A stretch of 21,649 nucleotides of DNA from JAJFTV01 sp964426355 (GCA_964426355.1 CAYRRA010000068.1:1-21649); one strand, 5' to 3'; shown: positions 1 to 7,372, counted from the stretch's first letter. Numbers and translations: made by a program. The notes: generated by a model not told the origin, from the letters alone.

Positions 1-9
1 TTTGTTAAG

Positions 10-390
10 GTGCTTTTTTTTGCCCTTCTTCTTTACCGAACTCTAAAGTCAAGTAACAATAAAAAGGTATTAATCGAAGATTTCAGCGGATTGATGCCAG
101 GGCAAGAATTTGATTTACTGGTTGAAGAAGCCCGGCAAATTATCCACAGTGAACCGGAAAAATCAGTACTGGCATTGTTTGATGCCAGCGGTATTCGTTT
201 CAACCAGACCATGGTGACATCGATTAAGGATTTCACCGCATCCAACAATGATTATGTCAAAGCTGCAGCGGTGGTGGGCATTGAAGGGCTACTTACGGTT
301 ATCTTGAATAGCATCAGCAAGGTTACAGGCAGGAATTTCAAGACCTTTCCAAGCCGGGATGCCGCGCTGAAGTGGCTCACTTCACAATAG
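10..390 (+). CDS. Small STAS/SEC14-like (SpoIIAA-like) domain protein, possibly 5'-partial
   Basis: This 126-residue frame ends in TAG. Its C-terminal half has the alternating beta/alpha pattern of small STAS/SEC14-like proteins: a hydrophobic strand followed by an acidic turn (SVLALFDASG), a helix (MVTSIKDF), a second strand (AAAVVGIEGL) and a final FKTFPSRDAALKWL segment, which resembles the end of SpoIIAA-like domains. I infer a regulatory or lipid/ligand-binding role and cannot name a partner. The GTG at position 10 is the first usable start, but the frame stays open to the window edge and no good ribosome site is visible, so the true start may lie upstream. The hydrophobic first ten residues (LFFALLLY) look unlike the family and may be partly untranslated leader. 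Confidence 0.5.
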   Translation: MLFFALLLYRTLKSSNNKKVLIEDFSGLMPGQEFDLLVEEARQIIHSEPEKSVLALFDASGIRFNQTMVTSIKDFTASNNDYVKAAAVVGIEGLLTVILNSISKVTGRNFKTFPSRDAALKWLTSQ

Positions 391-479
391 CCAACACGTT
401 TCAAAAGGTAAACTATATATGTAATCGGTTGAAAGTCTTTTCACAAAGAGATCGAAAAAATAACCGGTTACTTGAAGTG

Positions 480-525
480 ATTCGCCAGAAAAATTCTACA
501 GTTTGTAAAGAAATTTTTGGCGAAT
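480..525. terminator. Imperfect inverted repeat between convergent genes (candidate bidirectional terminator)
   Basis: ATTCGCCAGAAAAATT (480-495) pairs with AATTTTTGGCGAAT (512-525), with a one-base bulge, and the interior TTCTACA/TGTAAAGAA extends the symmetry. It lies between the end of the STAS-like gene (+) and the end of the serine hydrolase gene (-), where both transcripts need to stop. The stem is AT-rich and carries no long T-run outside it, so termination is an inference. The rest of 391-539 shows nothing else I recognise. Confidence 0.4.
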
Positions 526-539
526 GAATATATCACACC

Positions 540-1880
540 TTAGGAAATTTTCTTGAATCGAATCTCAGCACGTCGGCTCTTCAATTCAAAGCCAGTCACC
601 TGCCCGTGCTCGCCGCGCTTTAGCAGCAATCGCCGATCGGTGGTTTCCTCATCACAGAATTCATCCGATGAAAGTGACAGGAGTTCGAAAACACCAAAAT
701 TTTGCGGGTAGCGTGCCAGTAGAGCGTCCCCTTCCCTGGTAATGGTCAGGGTCAAGTCCGGCATGGTATCAGACTGCGCCTGGTATATTCCAATGACCTG
801 TTGAATTGCATGGTCTTCCGACCGAACCGTCTGCGTCAATGGGGCACCTGTGATCTTTTTTCGCACATAAAAAGCGATGCCTTCTGCTGCATCAGGGTCA
901 TAATTTGACATCACCGCAACCGTATAACCCAGTTCCGGGTAAATATCTAACCGGGAATTGATCCCTGGAAAGCCTCCGCCATGCCCAACCACGCGCACAC
1001 CACCATAACGATTATCTTCAAACCCATAAGCATATTGGCATTTATCCGAGTCACTTACCCTGACCTTGCCTGAGAGCAGCAGGGCGGTCGATTGAGGGTT
1101 GAGCAAGCGGTGAGTACGCAGCGCCTGGTCAAATTTGAGCAGGTCTTCCACGGTTGAAAAACCTCCCCCTGCCGGACCACCTTTGTAACAATGCAAAAAG
1201 ATGTTATTGATCCGCTTTCCGGAAGACGAGTAATTTTTAGTATATCCCATGGCAAGGTTTTGAACGCTGTCGTCATCCATCTCATAACAGTCTGTGCTCT
1301 GCATCCCGGCGGGTTGGTAGATATTCTCACGGATGAAATCGTAATAGCTCATCCCACTGATTTGCTCGATGAGCTTACCCAGCAGCAGGAAGCCTGAATT
1401 GCTGTATGACCAACGTTCACCGGGTGTGAAGAGAAGCGGCTCATTGAGCATAAGCGGCAGATAATCATCGACCGTGCGGAAACTTTCTTTGGCTGAAAGC
1501 ATGAACTCACGGTTGAAAAAACTGCCCAAACCACCGGTGTGGGTGAGCAGGTGATGAATGTTCACTTTTTCAGCAATCTCGCGGTTTGGAAAATCCGGCA
1601 GGTGCTTCCCCACCCGGTCATCGAAGTTCAATTGCCCCCGTTCTGCAAGTTGGACAACCGCCGTACCGGTGAACATTTTATTCATCGACCCCAGGTTGAA
1701 ACGGGTATCCACCTGATTGGCGATGTTGTAACGCTGGCTTGCCAGACCGTAAGCCTTTTTGAACAACACCTTGCCATCACGAGCCAATAGAACAGCCCCA
1801 GAGAACTTATCTGCCTGGCTGCGTTCTTCAAGATAACACGCAACCTGGTGTACAATTTCCTCATCAGAATTTTTACACAT
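540..1880 (-). CDS. Beta-lactamase-family (class C-like) serine hydrolase
   Basis: This 446-residue protein is a serine hydrolase of the penicillin-binding/class C beta-lactamase fold. The catalytic SxxK is S65-M-N-K68 (in LGSMNKMF), the second motif is Y159-S-N161 (WSYSNSG), and HGGG at 300-303 occupies the place of the KTG box. LLTHTGG at 111-117 is also typical of the family. Residues from about 355 to the end form a separate beta-rich C-terminal domain like those often attached to these esterases or peptidases. No signal peptide is visible, and no in-frame start lies upstream, so it looks cytoplasmic, which is unusual for a PBP-like enzyme. The start is supported by AGAGGTG five bases upstream of ATG. 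The substrate (peptide, ester or beta-lactam) cannot be told. It diverges from degV. Confidence 0.88.
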   Translation of the reverse strand: MCKNSDEEIVHQVACYLEERSQADKFSGAVLLARDGKVLFKKAYGLASQRYNIANQVDTRFNLGSMNKMFTGTAVVQLAERGQLNFDDRVGKHLPDFPNREIAEKVNIHHLLTHTGGLGSFFNREFMLSAKESFRTVDDYLPLMLNEPLLFTPGERWSYSNSGFLLLGKLIEQISGMSYYDFIRENIYQPAGMQSTDCYEMDDDSVQNLAMGYTKNYSSSGKRINNIFLHCYKGGPAGGGFSTVEDLLKFDQALRTHRLLNPQSTALLLSGKVRVSDSDKCQYAYGFEDNRYGGVRVVGHGGGFPGINSRLDIYPELGYTVAVMSNYDPDAAEGIAFYVRKKITGAPLTQTVRSEDHAIQQVIGIYQAQSDTMPDLTLTITREGDALLARYPQNFGVFELLSLSSDEFCDEETTDRRLLLKRGEHGQVTGFELKSRRAEIRFKKIS

Positions 1881-1896
1881 ACTTACACCTCTTTAC

Positions 1897-1925
1897 AAGA
1901 CACATCAGTTCAGTTCTGGTATACT
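1897..1925 (+). promoter_or_regulatory. Extended -10 promoter for the degV-family gene
   Basis: AAGACA (1897-1902, 4/6 to consensus) and TATACT (1920-1925) are separated by 17 bases, and TG at 1917-1918 forms an extended -10 element (TGgTATACT). Transcription would start near 1932, giving a leader of about 30 bases. Confidence 0.6.
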
Positions 1926-1963
1926 TTTCAAAATGATATCCATCATAACAAGGAATGAATAAA

Positions 1964-2809
1964 ATGACAAAGGTATCCATCATAACCGACAGCAGCGCTT
2001 ATCTTCCCCAAACGCTGGTCGATCAATACCAGATTCATGTGGTTCCCTTGAATGTTAACTGGCAAGGAAAAACCTACCGTGATGGGGTGGATATTAAAGC
2101 AAAAGAGTTTTACTCAAAACTGGCAGAATCAAACGACATTCCAACGACCAGCCAGACAAATGTGTTTACCTATGAACAGTTATACAAAGAGCTGCTGGAT
2201 CAGGGCAAAGAGGTCCTGGTAATGCCCATTTCAGTTGGACTTTCCGCTTCCATGCAATCCGCGCTGGAAGCCAAAAAGCGCTTCCCGGATGCCCCCATCG
2301 AAGTAATTGACACACGCCTGGTATCGATGGCGTTGAGTTTTCAGGTCTTAACCGTGGCGCGCGCTCTTGAAGACGGGGCAGACCTGGCAACCTGTAAAGC
2401 TATTGCAGCAGAAGCTTACAAAAAAATCGGTGTGTATTTCACCGTTGAAACCCTTAAATATCTATATAAGGGCGGTCGCATTGGCGGAGCCAAACATTTA
2501 TTCGGCACAGCCCTCAAAATCAAACCTATTCTTACCATCCGCGAAGGTAAGATTGACCTGGTTGAAAGTGTGGTTACGCACCGCAAGGCTTTGGCACGCA
2601 TGGTTGACCTGGTTGAGCGCGATATTGATGGACGCAAACCGGTGCGCATTTCTGTGTTTCATGCTGGCGTTCTGGATGCAGCGTTGGCTCTTCAAGAAGA
2701 GACGAACCAGCGTTTTAACCCAATTGAAAATATCCTGAGCGAGGTTAGCCCGGTCATTGGATCGCATACCGGTCCAGGTACACTCAGTATTGCCTATATG
2801 GCGGGATAA
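1964..2809 (+). CDS. DegV family protein (fatty-acid-binding, FakB-like)
   Basis: This 281-residue protein belongs to the DegV family. Characterised members (FakB) bind a fatty acid and present it to the kinase FakA for incorporation into phospholipid; others remain uncharacterised. The hallmarks are all present: IITDSS at the N-terminus (D9-S11), the TSQ motif at 62-64, GLSAS in the middle (92-96), and YLYKGGRIGGA (167-177) followed by KIKPIL. I place the start at ATG 1964 because AAGGA at 1950-1954 is nine bases upstream; an in-frame ATG at 1955 directly abuts the same Shine-Dalgarno and would add only three residues. No FakA-type kinase gene lies in the window, so its partner must be encoded elsewhere. 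It converges with the LiaF-like gene, with 30 bases between them. Confidence 0.92.
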   Translation: MTKVSIITDSSAYLPQTLVDQYQIHVVPLNVNWQGKTYRDGVDIKAKEFYSKLAESNDIPTTSQTNVFTYEQLYKELLDQGKEVLVMPISVGLSASMQSALEAKKRFPDAPIEVIDTRLVSMALSFQVLTVARALEDGADLATCKAIAAEAYKKIGVYFTVETLKYLYKGGRIGGAKHLFGTALKIKPILTIREGKIDLVESVVTHRKALARMVDLVERDIDGRKPVRISVFHAGVLDAALALQEETNQRFNPIENILSEVSPVIGSHTGPGTLSIAYMAG

Positions 2810-2839
2810 AACAGTTATCTAATATTAATTTCTTGTTGG

Positions 2840-3373
2840 CTAATCTGCTCTACGCACCTTTGTGCCGCCAATGAATGTAATCTTCTCCAGGCGTATTTTG
2901 CGAGAAGCGTTTTCGTATCCTGGTGTGGCAATTGTAACTGGGGCAATAATGCTGTCATGTTTTTCGCCAAACAAACGTACCTCCGAAATAAAGGAAGTAC
3001 TGCTGATTGCAACCTCAACGCCATCTGGAACAATGACTCGCAAATCGCCAATGAAATGCTGCGAACGAATGACGGTTTCACCGACAGGTATCTCTGCCTG
3101 GCTCATATCCAGTGTGATATCACCGATAAAGAACCAGTACTCCTGGTTTTGCACCTTCCAATTTCCGCGCTGAACAATATCCCCTAAAAAACGAAACTCG
3201 CTATCGTCACCGCCGCCCATTCGCGGTCGAACCAGCAGCCAGGCACCAAGAAGGATCAGAAATACTGCCCAAATGGAGCCGTGTAGATTAATTTCGAATA
3301 TCACTGCAACCAGGTAGAGCAGACCGAGTAAGACCAGCACCAGTCCGATCCAAAATACTGTCCGATTACGCAT
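2840..3373 (-). CDS. LiaF-like membrane protein with cell-wall stress-type C-terminal domain
   Basis: The protein has 177 residues. Two membrane helices (about 8-27 and 33-49) are separated by a short loop and followed by positively charged LLVRPR, so the C-terminal domain should be cytoplasmic. The beta-rich remainder (60-177) matches LiaF-type C-terminal domains, with regular strands such as WFFIGDITLDM, FIGDLRVIVP and ITFIGGTKV. In Bacillus, LiaF inhibits the LiaRS envelope-stress two-component system, but many bacteria carry stand-alone LiaF-like proteins of unknown role and no LiaS kinase is present here. A strong GGGAGG lies just upstream of ATG at 3373. It sits 31 bases downstream of the nitroreductase and is probably the last gene of that minus-strand train. 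Confidence 0.8.
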   Translation of the reverse strand: MRNRTVFWIGLVLVLLGLLYLVAVIFEINLHGSIWAVFLILLGAWLLVRPRMGGGDDSEFRFLGDIVQRGNWKVQNQEYWFFIGDITLDMSQAEIPVGETVIRSQHFIGDLRVIVPDGVEVAISSTSFISEVRLFGEKHDSIIAPVTIATPGYENASRKIRLEKITFIGGTKVRRAD

Positions 3374-3404
3374 TGAGCCCTCCCATTAGATGTTCGAAAG
3401 AACG

Positions 3405-4313
3405 TTAACCCTTTTTCTTAAACTCACTGAGCCAGTGAAACCCAAAATATTCCATCATTTGTAAAAATTCCTGGTTACCTGCGGGCATTTCATTAGCAAG
3501 GTAGTGCAGCCCGAAGTAACGCACCACGCTTTTAATAACACCTTGTTCCCGGATATGCGCCAGACATTTCTGTGCAAACTCTTCCCCGTGGGATTCTCGG
3601 CACACGGTTTCGATCGTCTTCATGCGTTCATCGGTGATTTGATATTTAACATCCGCATACTTTTTATCGAAGGCTGCCAGCAGCGCATCATCATCCAATT
3701 CCTGGTAGGTCTCAGAGTGCACCAGCACATCCACGCCCAATTTTTTACGCGGTTCGGACGGGTTTTTAGGATAACCAAGACAAAGGAGCACCACCGGGAA
3801 TACACCGTCCGGGAGCTTAAGCCGTTCTTTCAACTCCGGTAAAAATTCGATGATGGTACCGATATAGACCGAACCCAACCCCATTGCATCGGCAGCGGTA
3901 CAGATATTTTGGGCGGCAATCACCGTGTCCTGGAAGGCAATCCAGAAATGACGGAAGGAGTGTTGCGCAGTATAAGGGGCAACTTCCAGTTCAGCCCAGC
4001 GTTTGTTGCGGTGCATATCGATACAGAAGATGAGGTTGACCGGTGCTGCTGCAATAAAACCCTGCTCACATCGTTCCGCCAGCCATTTGCGTGTTTCCTC
4101 GGCTTCAATTTTGATGATGGAGTACGGCTGAAGATTACCGCCAGTGGCAGCGTGATTGCCAGCATCCAATATCAACCGTAAAACGTCATCTGGTATTTTC
4201 TCGTCCGTATAGCTGCGCAGGCTGGCGCGTTCTAACAGCAAGCGCATGGTTTCGTTGGGATATTGTCCACCAGCTTGCCCGAAAGCCCCGTGGTGATCGT
4301 TTGGTTCAGACAT
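3405..4313 (-). CDS. Nitroreductase family FMN oxidoreductase with long C-terminal extension
   Basis: This 302-residue protein is an FMN-dependent NAD(P)H oxidoreductase of the nitroreductase superfamily. RASLRSY (29-35) is the flavin-phosphate-binding segment, GGNLQP (58-63) the second flavin loop, and GLGSVYIG (145-152) the conserved glycine stretch, followed by VVLLCLGYP. The core ends near residue 190; the last 110 residues are a charged helical extension not needed in ordinary members. The start is ATG 4313, seven bases after GGAGGTG. A longer frame would begin with the GTG that is itself part of this Shine-Dalgarno, so I reject it. The physiological substrate is unknown; the family reduces nitro compounds, quinones or flavins, or dehalogenates. 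It follows the response regulator by 41 bases on the same strand. Confidence 0.88.
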   Translation of the reverse strand: MSEPNDHHGAFGQAGGQYPNETMRLLLERASLRSYTDEKIPDDVLRLILDAGNHAATGGNLQPYSIIKIEAEETRKWLAERCEQGFIAAAPVNLIFCIDMHRNKRWAELEVAPYTAQHSFRHFWIAFQDTVIAAQNICTAADAMGLGSVYIGTIIEFLPELKERLKLPDGVFPVVLLCLGYPKNPSEPRKKLGVDVLVHSETYQELDDDALLAAFDKKYADVKYQITDERMKTIETVCRESHGEEFAQKCLAHIREQGVIKSVVRYFGLHYLANEMPAGNQEFLQMMEYFGFHWLSEFKKKG

Positions 4314-4354
4314 TGGTTTCACCTCCTACTATTTGTGGGTTGATTTTAGAACTC

Positions 4355-4744
4355 TTAATCGTTGGGTTCACCAGGAAGAGGTACACGCTGCACAACTCGT
4401 TCAACAAGCAGGTTGATCTCAAATGGTTTGGCAATGAAATCTACAACGCGGTACTGGCGCGCTTCCATAACGGTCTCACGGCTGCCTTTTCCTGTAATCA
4501 TGATCACCTGGGTATCCTGCAAATCTGCGAAAGTGCGAATATCGCGCAGAAACTCAAGCCCATCACGCCCCGGAAGTAAATAATCCAACAGGATTAGATG
4601 GGGTGGATCGCTCAATGCCATACCCATGCCTATGCGCGGATCCTGTGCCACGCGCACATCGTAGCCTTTTGCGCTGAGCGTAAATTCAATCAAATTGCCG
4701 ATAGATGGATCATCATCGATGACGAGTATTTTGGGAGCAAGCAT
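4355..4744 (-). CDS. Single-domain (CheY-like) response regulator
   Basis: This 129-residue protein is a stand-alone receiver domain. It has the acidic pocket D11-D12 (IDDD), phospho-acceptor D54 (ILLDYLLPG), switch T84 (IMITGKG) and invariant K106 followed by P107 (IAKPFEI). No DNA-binding or enzymatic output domain follows; the protein ends ten residues after the last helix with PLPGEPND. It therefore acts through protein-protein contact or as a phosphorelay intermediate. No histidine kinase is encoded in this window, so the kinase is elsewhere. The ATG at 4744 has only a weak AGGT upstream. It lies 54 bases after the methyltransferase and 41 before the nitroreductase, on the same strand. 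Confidence 0.93.
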   Translation of the reverse strand: MLAPKILVIDDDPSIGNLIEFTLSAKGYDVRVAQDPRIGMGMALSDPPHLILLDYLLPGRDGLEFLRDIRTFADLQDTQVIMITGKGSRETVMEARQYRVVDFIAKPFEINLLVERVVQRVPLPGEPND

Positions 4745-4798
4745 GTTGTTAGACCTGTACGGAGGCTAATGAATTTGTGGTGTATCAAGCCAGATTTA

Positions 4799-5452
4799 TT
4801 ATACGTGATTGTCGCACGATATACTGTAAATCCCGGCAAGGTTCGTTACCTGTGCATAAAACACTTGCCAACCATACTGGCGCAAGACCGGCAGTGTCTC
4901 TTCAGCAATCCAGTACTCCTCTTCGTCCCAGCCATCCTTGTATCGTATGCGTGCCTGGTCAATATGCTTGCGGTCTACAAAGGATATGTCTGCGATGAGA
5001 ATTTTGCCATCAGGGTGCATACGGTGCATAATATCGGCAATGATTTCAGCTTTCCTGGGAAGGGTGAAGTGATGAAACACATACGCCGAAACCACCCGAT
5101 TAAAGGTGCCAACCAGGTCCTTGTGCCAGGGTTCGCGTAAATCCCAATTGAGAAATTCGATATCCGGTGCTTTGCGGCGGGCAATGGAGAGCATCTCTTG
5201 AGAAAAATCTGTGCCCACCACGCTGCAACCTAATTCTTTGAAACGAATAGCCAGGTTACCGGTTCCGGTACCCAGGTCAAGCAGGCGCATACCCGGCTGC
5301 ACCTCTGCCAACCGGATGATTTCATCCATCAGAGCATGATACCCTTCAAAAGGGAAACCCTCCGCGCGCGCGATTTCTTCATCATAGTCCGCTGCCCACT
5401 GGTCGAACTCTTCTGGGTCGAAGACAGGTTGGGGTACGTCTATGTCACTCAT
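4799..5452 (-). CDS. Class I SAM-dependent methyltransferase (YrrT-like)
   Basis: The protein has 217 residues and a Rossmann-type methyltransferase fold. Motif I is LLDLGTGTGNLA (57-68), and the motif II acidic residue is in VVGTDFS (D82). The N-terminal FDQWAADYDEE...GFPFEGYH signature resembles the YrrT/BioC-like group of small-molecule methyltransferases. The substrate cannot be deduced. Its start overlaps the last eight bases of the preceding NTF2-like gene, and no strong independent ribosome site is visible, so translation is probably coupled to it. The pairing suggests, without proving, that the two act on the same small molecule. Confidence 0.88.
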   Translation of the reverse strand: MSDIDVPQPVFDPEEFDQWAADYDEEIARAEGFPFEGYHALMDEIIRLAEVQPGMRLLDLGTGTGNLAIRFKELGCSVVGTDFSQEMLSIARRKAPDIEFLNWDLREPWHKDLVGTFNRVVSAYVFHHFTLPRKAEIIADIMHRMHPDGKILIADISFVDRKHIDQARIRYKDGWDEEEYWIAEETLPVLRQYGWQVFYAQVTNLAGIYSISCDNHV

Positions 5453-5804
5453 TGTTTTTATCTTTACGGATGAACCAAACTTTGTCGATTAATCCATCTA
5501 TCACTTCGTAAACAACAATCGCCTCCAATAAATCGATGCCGGGAATCCCTCTGATATTCTCATAATCGATCAGGAAATTTCCAAGAAACATGCGTTTAGT
5601 GATTTCAGCGTGTAGATTCTTGTTTTCAAAGCGCGGGCGATAGCGCTCGCGAATTTGCTCATGTCCTTCTGCGACCGGCGTTGTGTTGGGTAAATCATAC
5701 AGCCTGGCATTGGGCGCATAACAAGCCACAAAACTTTCCAGATCGCAGCGGTTGTAGGCTGCAAACTGGCGATCGATGATGGAAACAAGCTCTGTATTCG
5801 ACAT
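5445..5804 (-). CDS. NTF2/SnoaL-like small protein (nuclear transport factor 2 fold)
   Basis: The protein has 119 residues with the cone-shaped NTF2 fold pattern. An N-terminal helix (IIDRQFAAYNRCDLESFVACY) leads to a strand and loop with D37 (ARLYDLP), then the EGHEQIRERY helix and C-terminal strands ending IDKVWFIRK. Such proteins are ketosteroid-isomerase-like enzymes, polyketide cyclases or plain binding domains; the activity here is unknown. I chose ATG 5804 because AGGGAGTGAG immediately precedes it. An in-frame start 162 bases upstream would run through a repeat-rich non-coding stretch and is not credible. It overlaps the methyltransferase by eight bases and is the first gene of a minus-strand train reaching 2840. 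Confidence 0.82.
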   Translation of the reverse strand: MSNTELVSIIDRQFAAYNRCDLESFVACYAPNARLYDLPNTTPVAEGHEQIRERYRPRFENKNLHAEITKRMFLGNFLIDYENIRGIPGIDLLEAIVVYEVIDGLIDKVWFIRKDKNNE

Positions 5805-5841
5805 CTCACTCCCTAGAAAACAAATAGTTGTCCGGTGATTG

Positions 5842-5871
5842 ATTGTAACATTAACGCATATTTTTTGAAAA
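5842..5871 (-). promoter_or_regulatory. Candidate promoter for the NTF2-like/methyltransferase train
   Basis: Read on the minus strand, TACAAT (5842-5847) is preceded by TTTTCA (5866-5871, 4/6) with an 18-base spacer. Transcription would start near 5835, about 30 bases before the ATG. The -10 is good and the -35 weak. Confidence 0.4.
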
Positions 5872-5879
5872 AATCGCGT

Positions 5880-6014
5880 AGAGACTGTCCCAAAAGACAA
5901 GATAGCCTCTGTTAGCAAGAAAAGAACTGCTCGCGAGAGTCTCTGACCCGAGCTCTGACACGGCAAGAAAACACCTCTTGCGAGAAGGCAGCCAGAGAGA
6001 CTGCCCTTTTTAAC
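5880..6014. repeat. Repeat- and palindrome-rich intergenic stretch (possible MITE/REP-like remnant)
   Basis: The 242-base gap between the lipoprotein and the NTF2-like gene holds AGAGACT at 5880, its inverse AGTCTCT at 5938 and AGAGACT again at 5996, each exactly 58 bases apart. AGAGACTGTCCC (5880-5891) recurs as AGAGACTGCCC (5996-6006). GCAAGAAAA occurs at 5915 and 5963, and GCAAGA/TCTTGC (5963/5976) makes a hairpin. At the right end GGCAG/CTGCC is followed by CTTTTT on the plus strand, like an intrinsic terminator, though no plus-strand gene precedes it. The left end resembles the terminal repeats of some insertion sequences, but the ends are direct rather than inverted. Confidence 0.5.
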
Positions 6015-6046
6015 AGTTTCATCGCTGCAAAAGGTTTTTTTTACCT

Positions 6047-6523
6047 CTATTCCTGGATGATGTTATCCTGTTCGAAGGTGAACGTCTGGGTCAGGTCTCC
6101 AACCTTTACAGTGTATTCCCCGGCTGGCAGACCGTAAACATCCAGCGGTACGTTCTCCTCAAATGGAGTGAGGACCTGGATACACATGGTATCTTTTGGC
6201 TGTGTGGTGACCAGGGTAATCACGAAGGTGTTTTCATCCACGCGCTCTGATTGGGTTTCCTCAATGGTGGTGCACCCGTTGGGCAGGTTGCCTTTCAGGT
6301 TCACCATCACCTGCAAAGGGAACGATTCCAGGAAGAGGATATCCATTTCCTCCACAATTGCGTTCTCCGAATACACAAACTCGCCTTCTGCAGACGCTTT
6401 GGTTGGAGAGGGTGTGTCATCTGAACTGACCGGCTGCTCCGGTCCAATGGAATCTTGAACACCACAGGCTGTCAAAAGGACGATGACCAGAATGAGCCAC
6501 AGGTATTTGATAAGTTTTGGCAT
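6047..6523 (-). CDS. Predicted lipoprotein of unknown function
   Basis: The protein has 158 residues. A basic start (MPKLIKY), a hydrophobic core (LWLILVIVL) and the lipobox LTAC with lipidation Cys20 mark it as a lipoprotein anchored outside the membrane. A Ser/Thr/Pro/Asp-rich linker (about 24-45) leads to a beta-rich domain from residue 54. This contains FPLQVMVNLKGNLPNGC, a second cysteine in DTMCIQV and the ending LPAGEYTVKVGDLTQTF; the two cysteines could form a disulfide. I do not recognise the family beyond an immunoglobulin-like, all-beta appearance. ATG 6523 is preceded by AAGGAG six bases upstream. An in-frame ATG 51 bases earlier would ruin the signal peptide and lies in a hairpin leader. 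The gene stands alone between AlaX (111 bases upstream) and the repeat-rich gap. Confidence 0.78.
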   Translation of the reverse strand: MPKLIKYLWLILVIVLLTACGVQDSIGPEQPVSSDDTPSPTKASAEGEFVYSENAIVEEMDILFLESFPLQVMVNLKGNLPNGCTTIEETQSERVDENTFVITLVTTQPKDTMCIQVLTPFEENVPLDVYGLPAGEYTVKVGDLTQTFTFEQDNIIQE

Positions 6524-6538
6524 TTTCTTCTCCTTGCT

Positions 6539-6586
6539 GGCAAGCCAAGAACGCAGCAGTGCTCCCCAAAGCACAGCCTGCTTGCC
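6539..6586 (-). promoter_or_regulatory. Long stem-loop in the leader of the lipoprotein gene
   Basis: GGCAAGC (6539-6545) pairs perfectly with GCTTGCC (6580-6586). Inside it, GTGCT (6559-6563) pairs with AGCAC (6570-6574) around a six-base loop. The structure ends about four bases from the AAGGAG ribosome site of the lipoprotein. It has no following T-run on the minus strand, so it is more likely a leader or processing structure than a terminator for AlaX. Confidence 0.5.
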
Positions 6587-6634
6587 GGGTTCTATTCATC
6601 AGACGTTTTCGGGGCTAATTTAGTTCCCTCGGGG

Positions 6635-7372
6635 TCAAAGGGGTGGGTTTTCGATCTGGTACTTGATGTGATTGACACCCTTTTTAAGATTAATCGCGGT
6701 GATTTTCATTAGACCAATCTCACCCGCACGGTGCACATGCGTGCCACCACACGGCATTGGATTGAACCCCTCAATACTCAGGATACGCAGGGGTTTGTCG
6801 GTTGGGAGATTGGTGGGAACAAAATCACATACCTGGCGCAGTTCAGCCAGGTCAACCATGCGGACATGCAATGCCAGGTTGGCAGCGATGATTTCGTTAC
6901 ATTTTCGCTCCAATTCCCCGGCAAGGTCTGCGAGAAGCGGGTCGCCGCTGTAATCAACATACAGTTTTTTGTGATTGCCTTTTAACGGGAAAAGGTTTTC
7001 AGGATGCGGCAGGGTCATCAAGGCATCGTGCAGCACATGCCCGGCGCTGTGGGCGCGCATATGACGATAGCGTGTATCCCAATCGAGCAGGCATTTCACC
7101 CTGTCGCCGACTGCCAGGCTGCCCTCCAGCTCAGAACAATGCGCCACAACCCCCTGCGAATAGCGCGCATGTGTTATGTTGGCAGTTCCATGCTCTCCGA
7201 TGATGCGCCCTGTATCAGAAGGCTGACCGCCCCCTTCGGGATAAAAGATCGTTGCATCCAGGTAAACCAGTGTCCCTTCTTCATCCTGATCAATACCGAT
7301 GATCTCCGTTTCCATTTCAGCCAGGTATGCATCTTTTAGATATGCCAGTTCAGTTTCGTAGTATTGGGTCAT
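6635..7372 (-). CDS. alaX: Alanyl-tRNA editing protein AlaX
   Basis: This 245-residue protein is a free-standing homologue of the alanyl-tRNA synthetase editing domain, which hydrolyses mischarged Ser-tRNA(Ala) or Gly-tRNA(Ala) in the cytoplasm. The zinc-binding residues are all present: H108xxxH112 (AHSAGH) and C208xxxH212 (CGGTH). The glycine-rich GGGQPSD (47-53) and an N-terminal beta domain place it with the medium-length AlaX proteins. Its ATG overlaps the stop of the upstream kinase gene in the four-base ATGA arrangement, with GAGGTG just before, so the two are translationally coupled. Specificity for Ser versus Gly cannot be judged from sequence alone. Confidence 0.93.
   Translation of the reverse strand: MTQYYETELAYLKDAYLAEMETEIIGIDQDEEGTLVYLDATIFYPEGGGQPSDTGRIIGEHGTANITHARYSQGVVAHCSELEGSLAVGDRVKCLLDWDTRYRHMRAHSAGHVLHDALMTLPHPENLFPLKGNHKKLYVDYSGDPLLADLAGELERKCNEIIAANLALHVRMVDLAELRQVCDFVPTNLPTDKPLRILSIEGFNPMPCGGTHVHRAGEIGLMKITAINLKKGVNHIKYQIENPPL

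Noticed and set aside
4598..5140. Plus-strand open frame of 180 codons across the response regulator and methyltransferase
   Set aside because: It spans two well-supported minus-strand genes and their spacer, with no recognisable domain.
5805..5966. N-terminal extension of the NTF2-like protein
   Set aside because: It translates a repeat-rich intergenic stretch; AGGGAGTGAG directly before ATG 5804 and the domain boundary fix the start.
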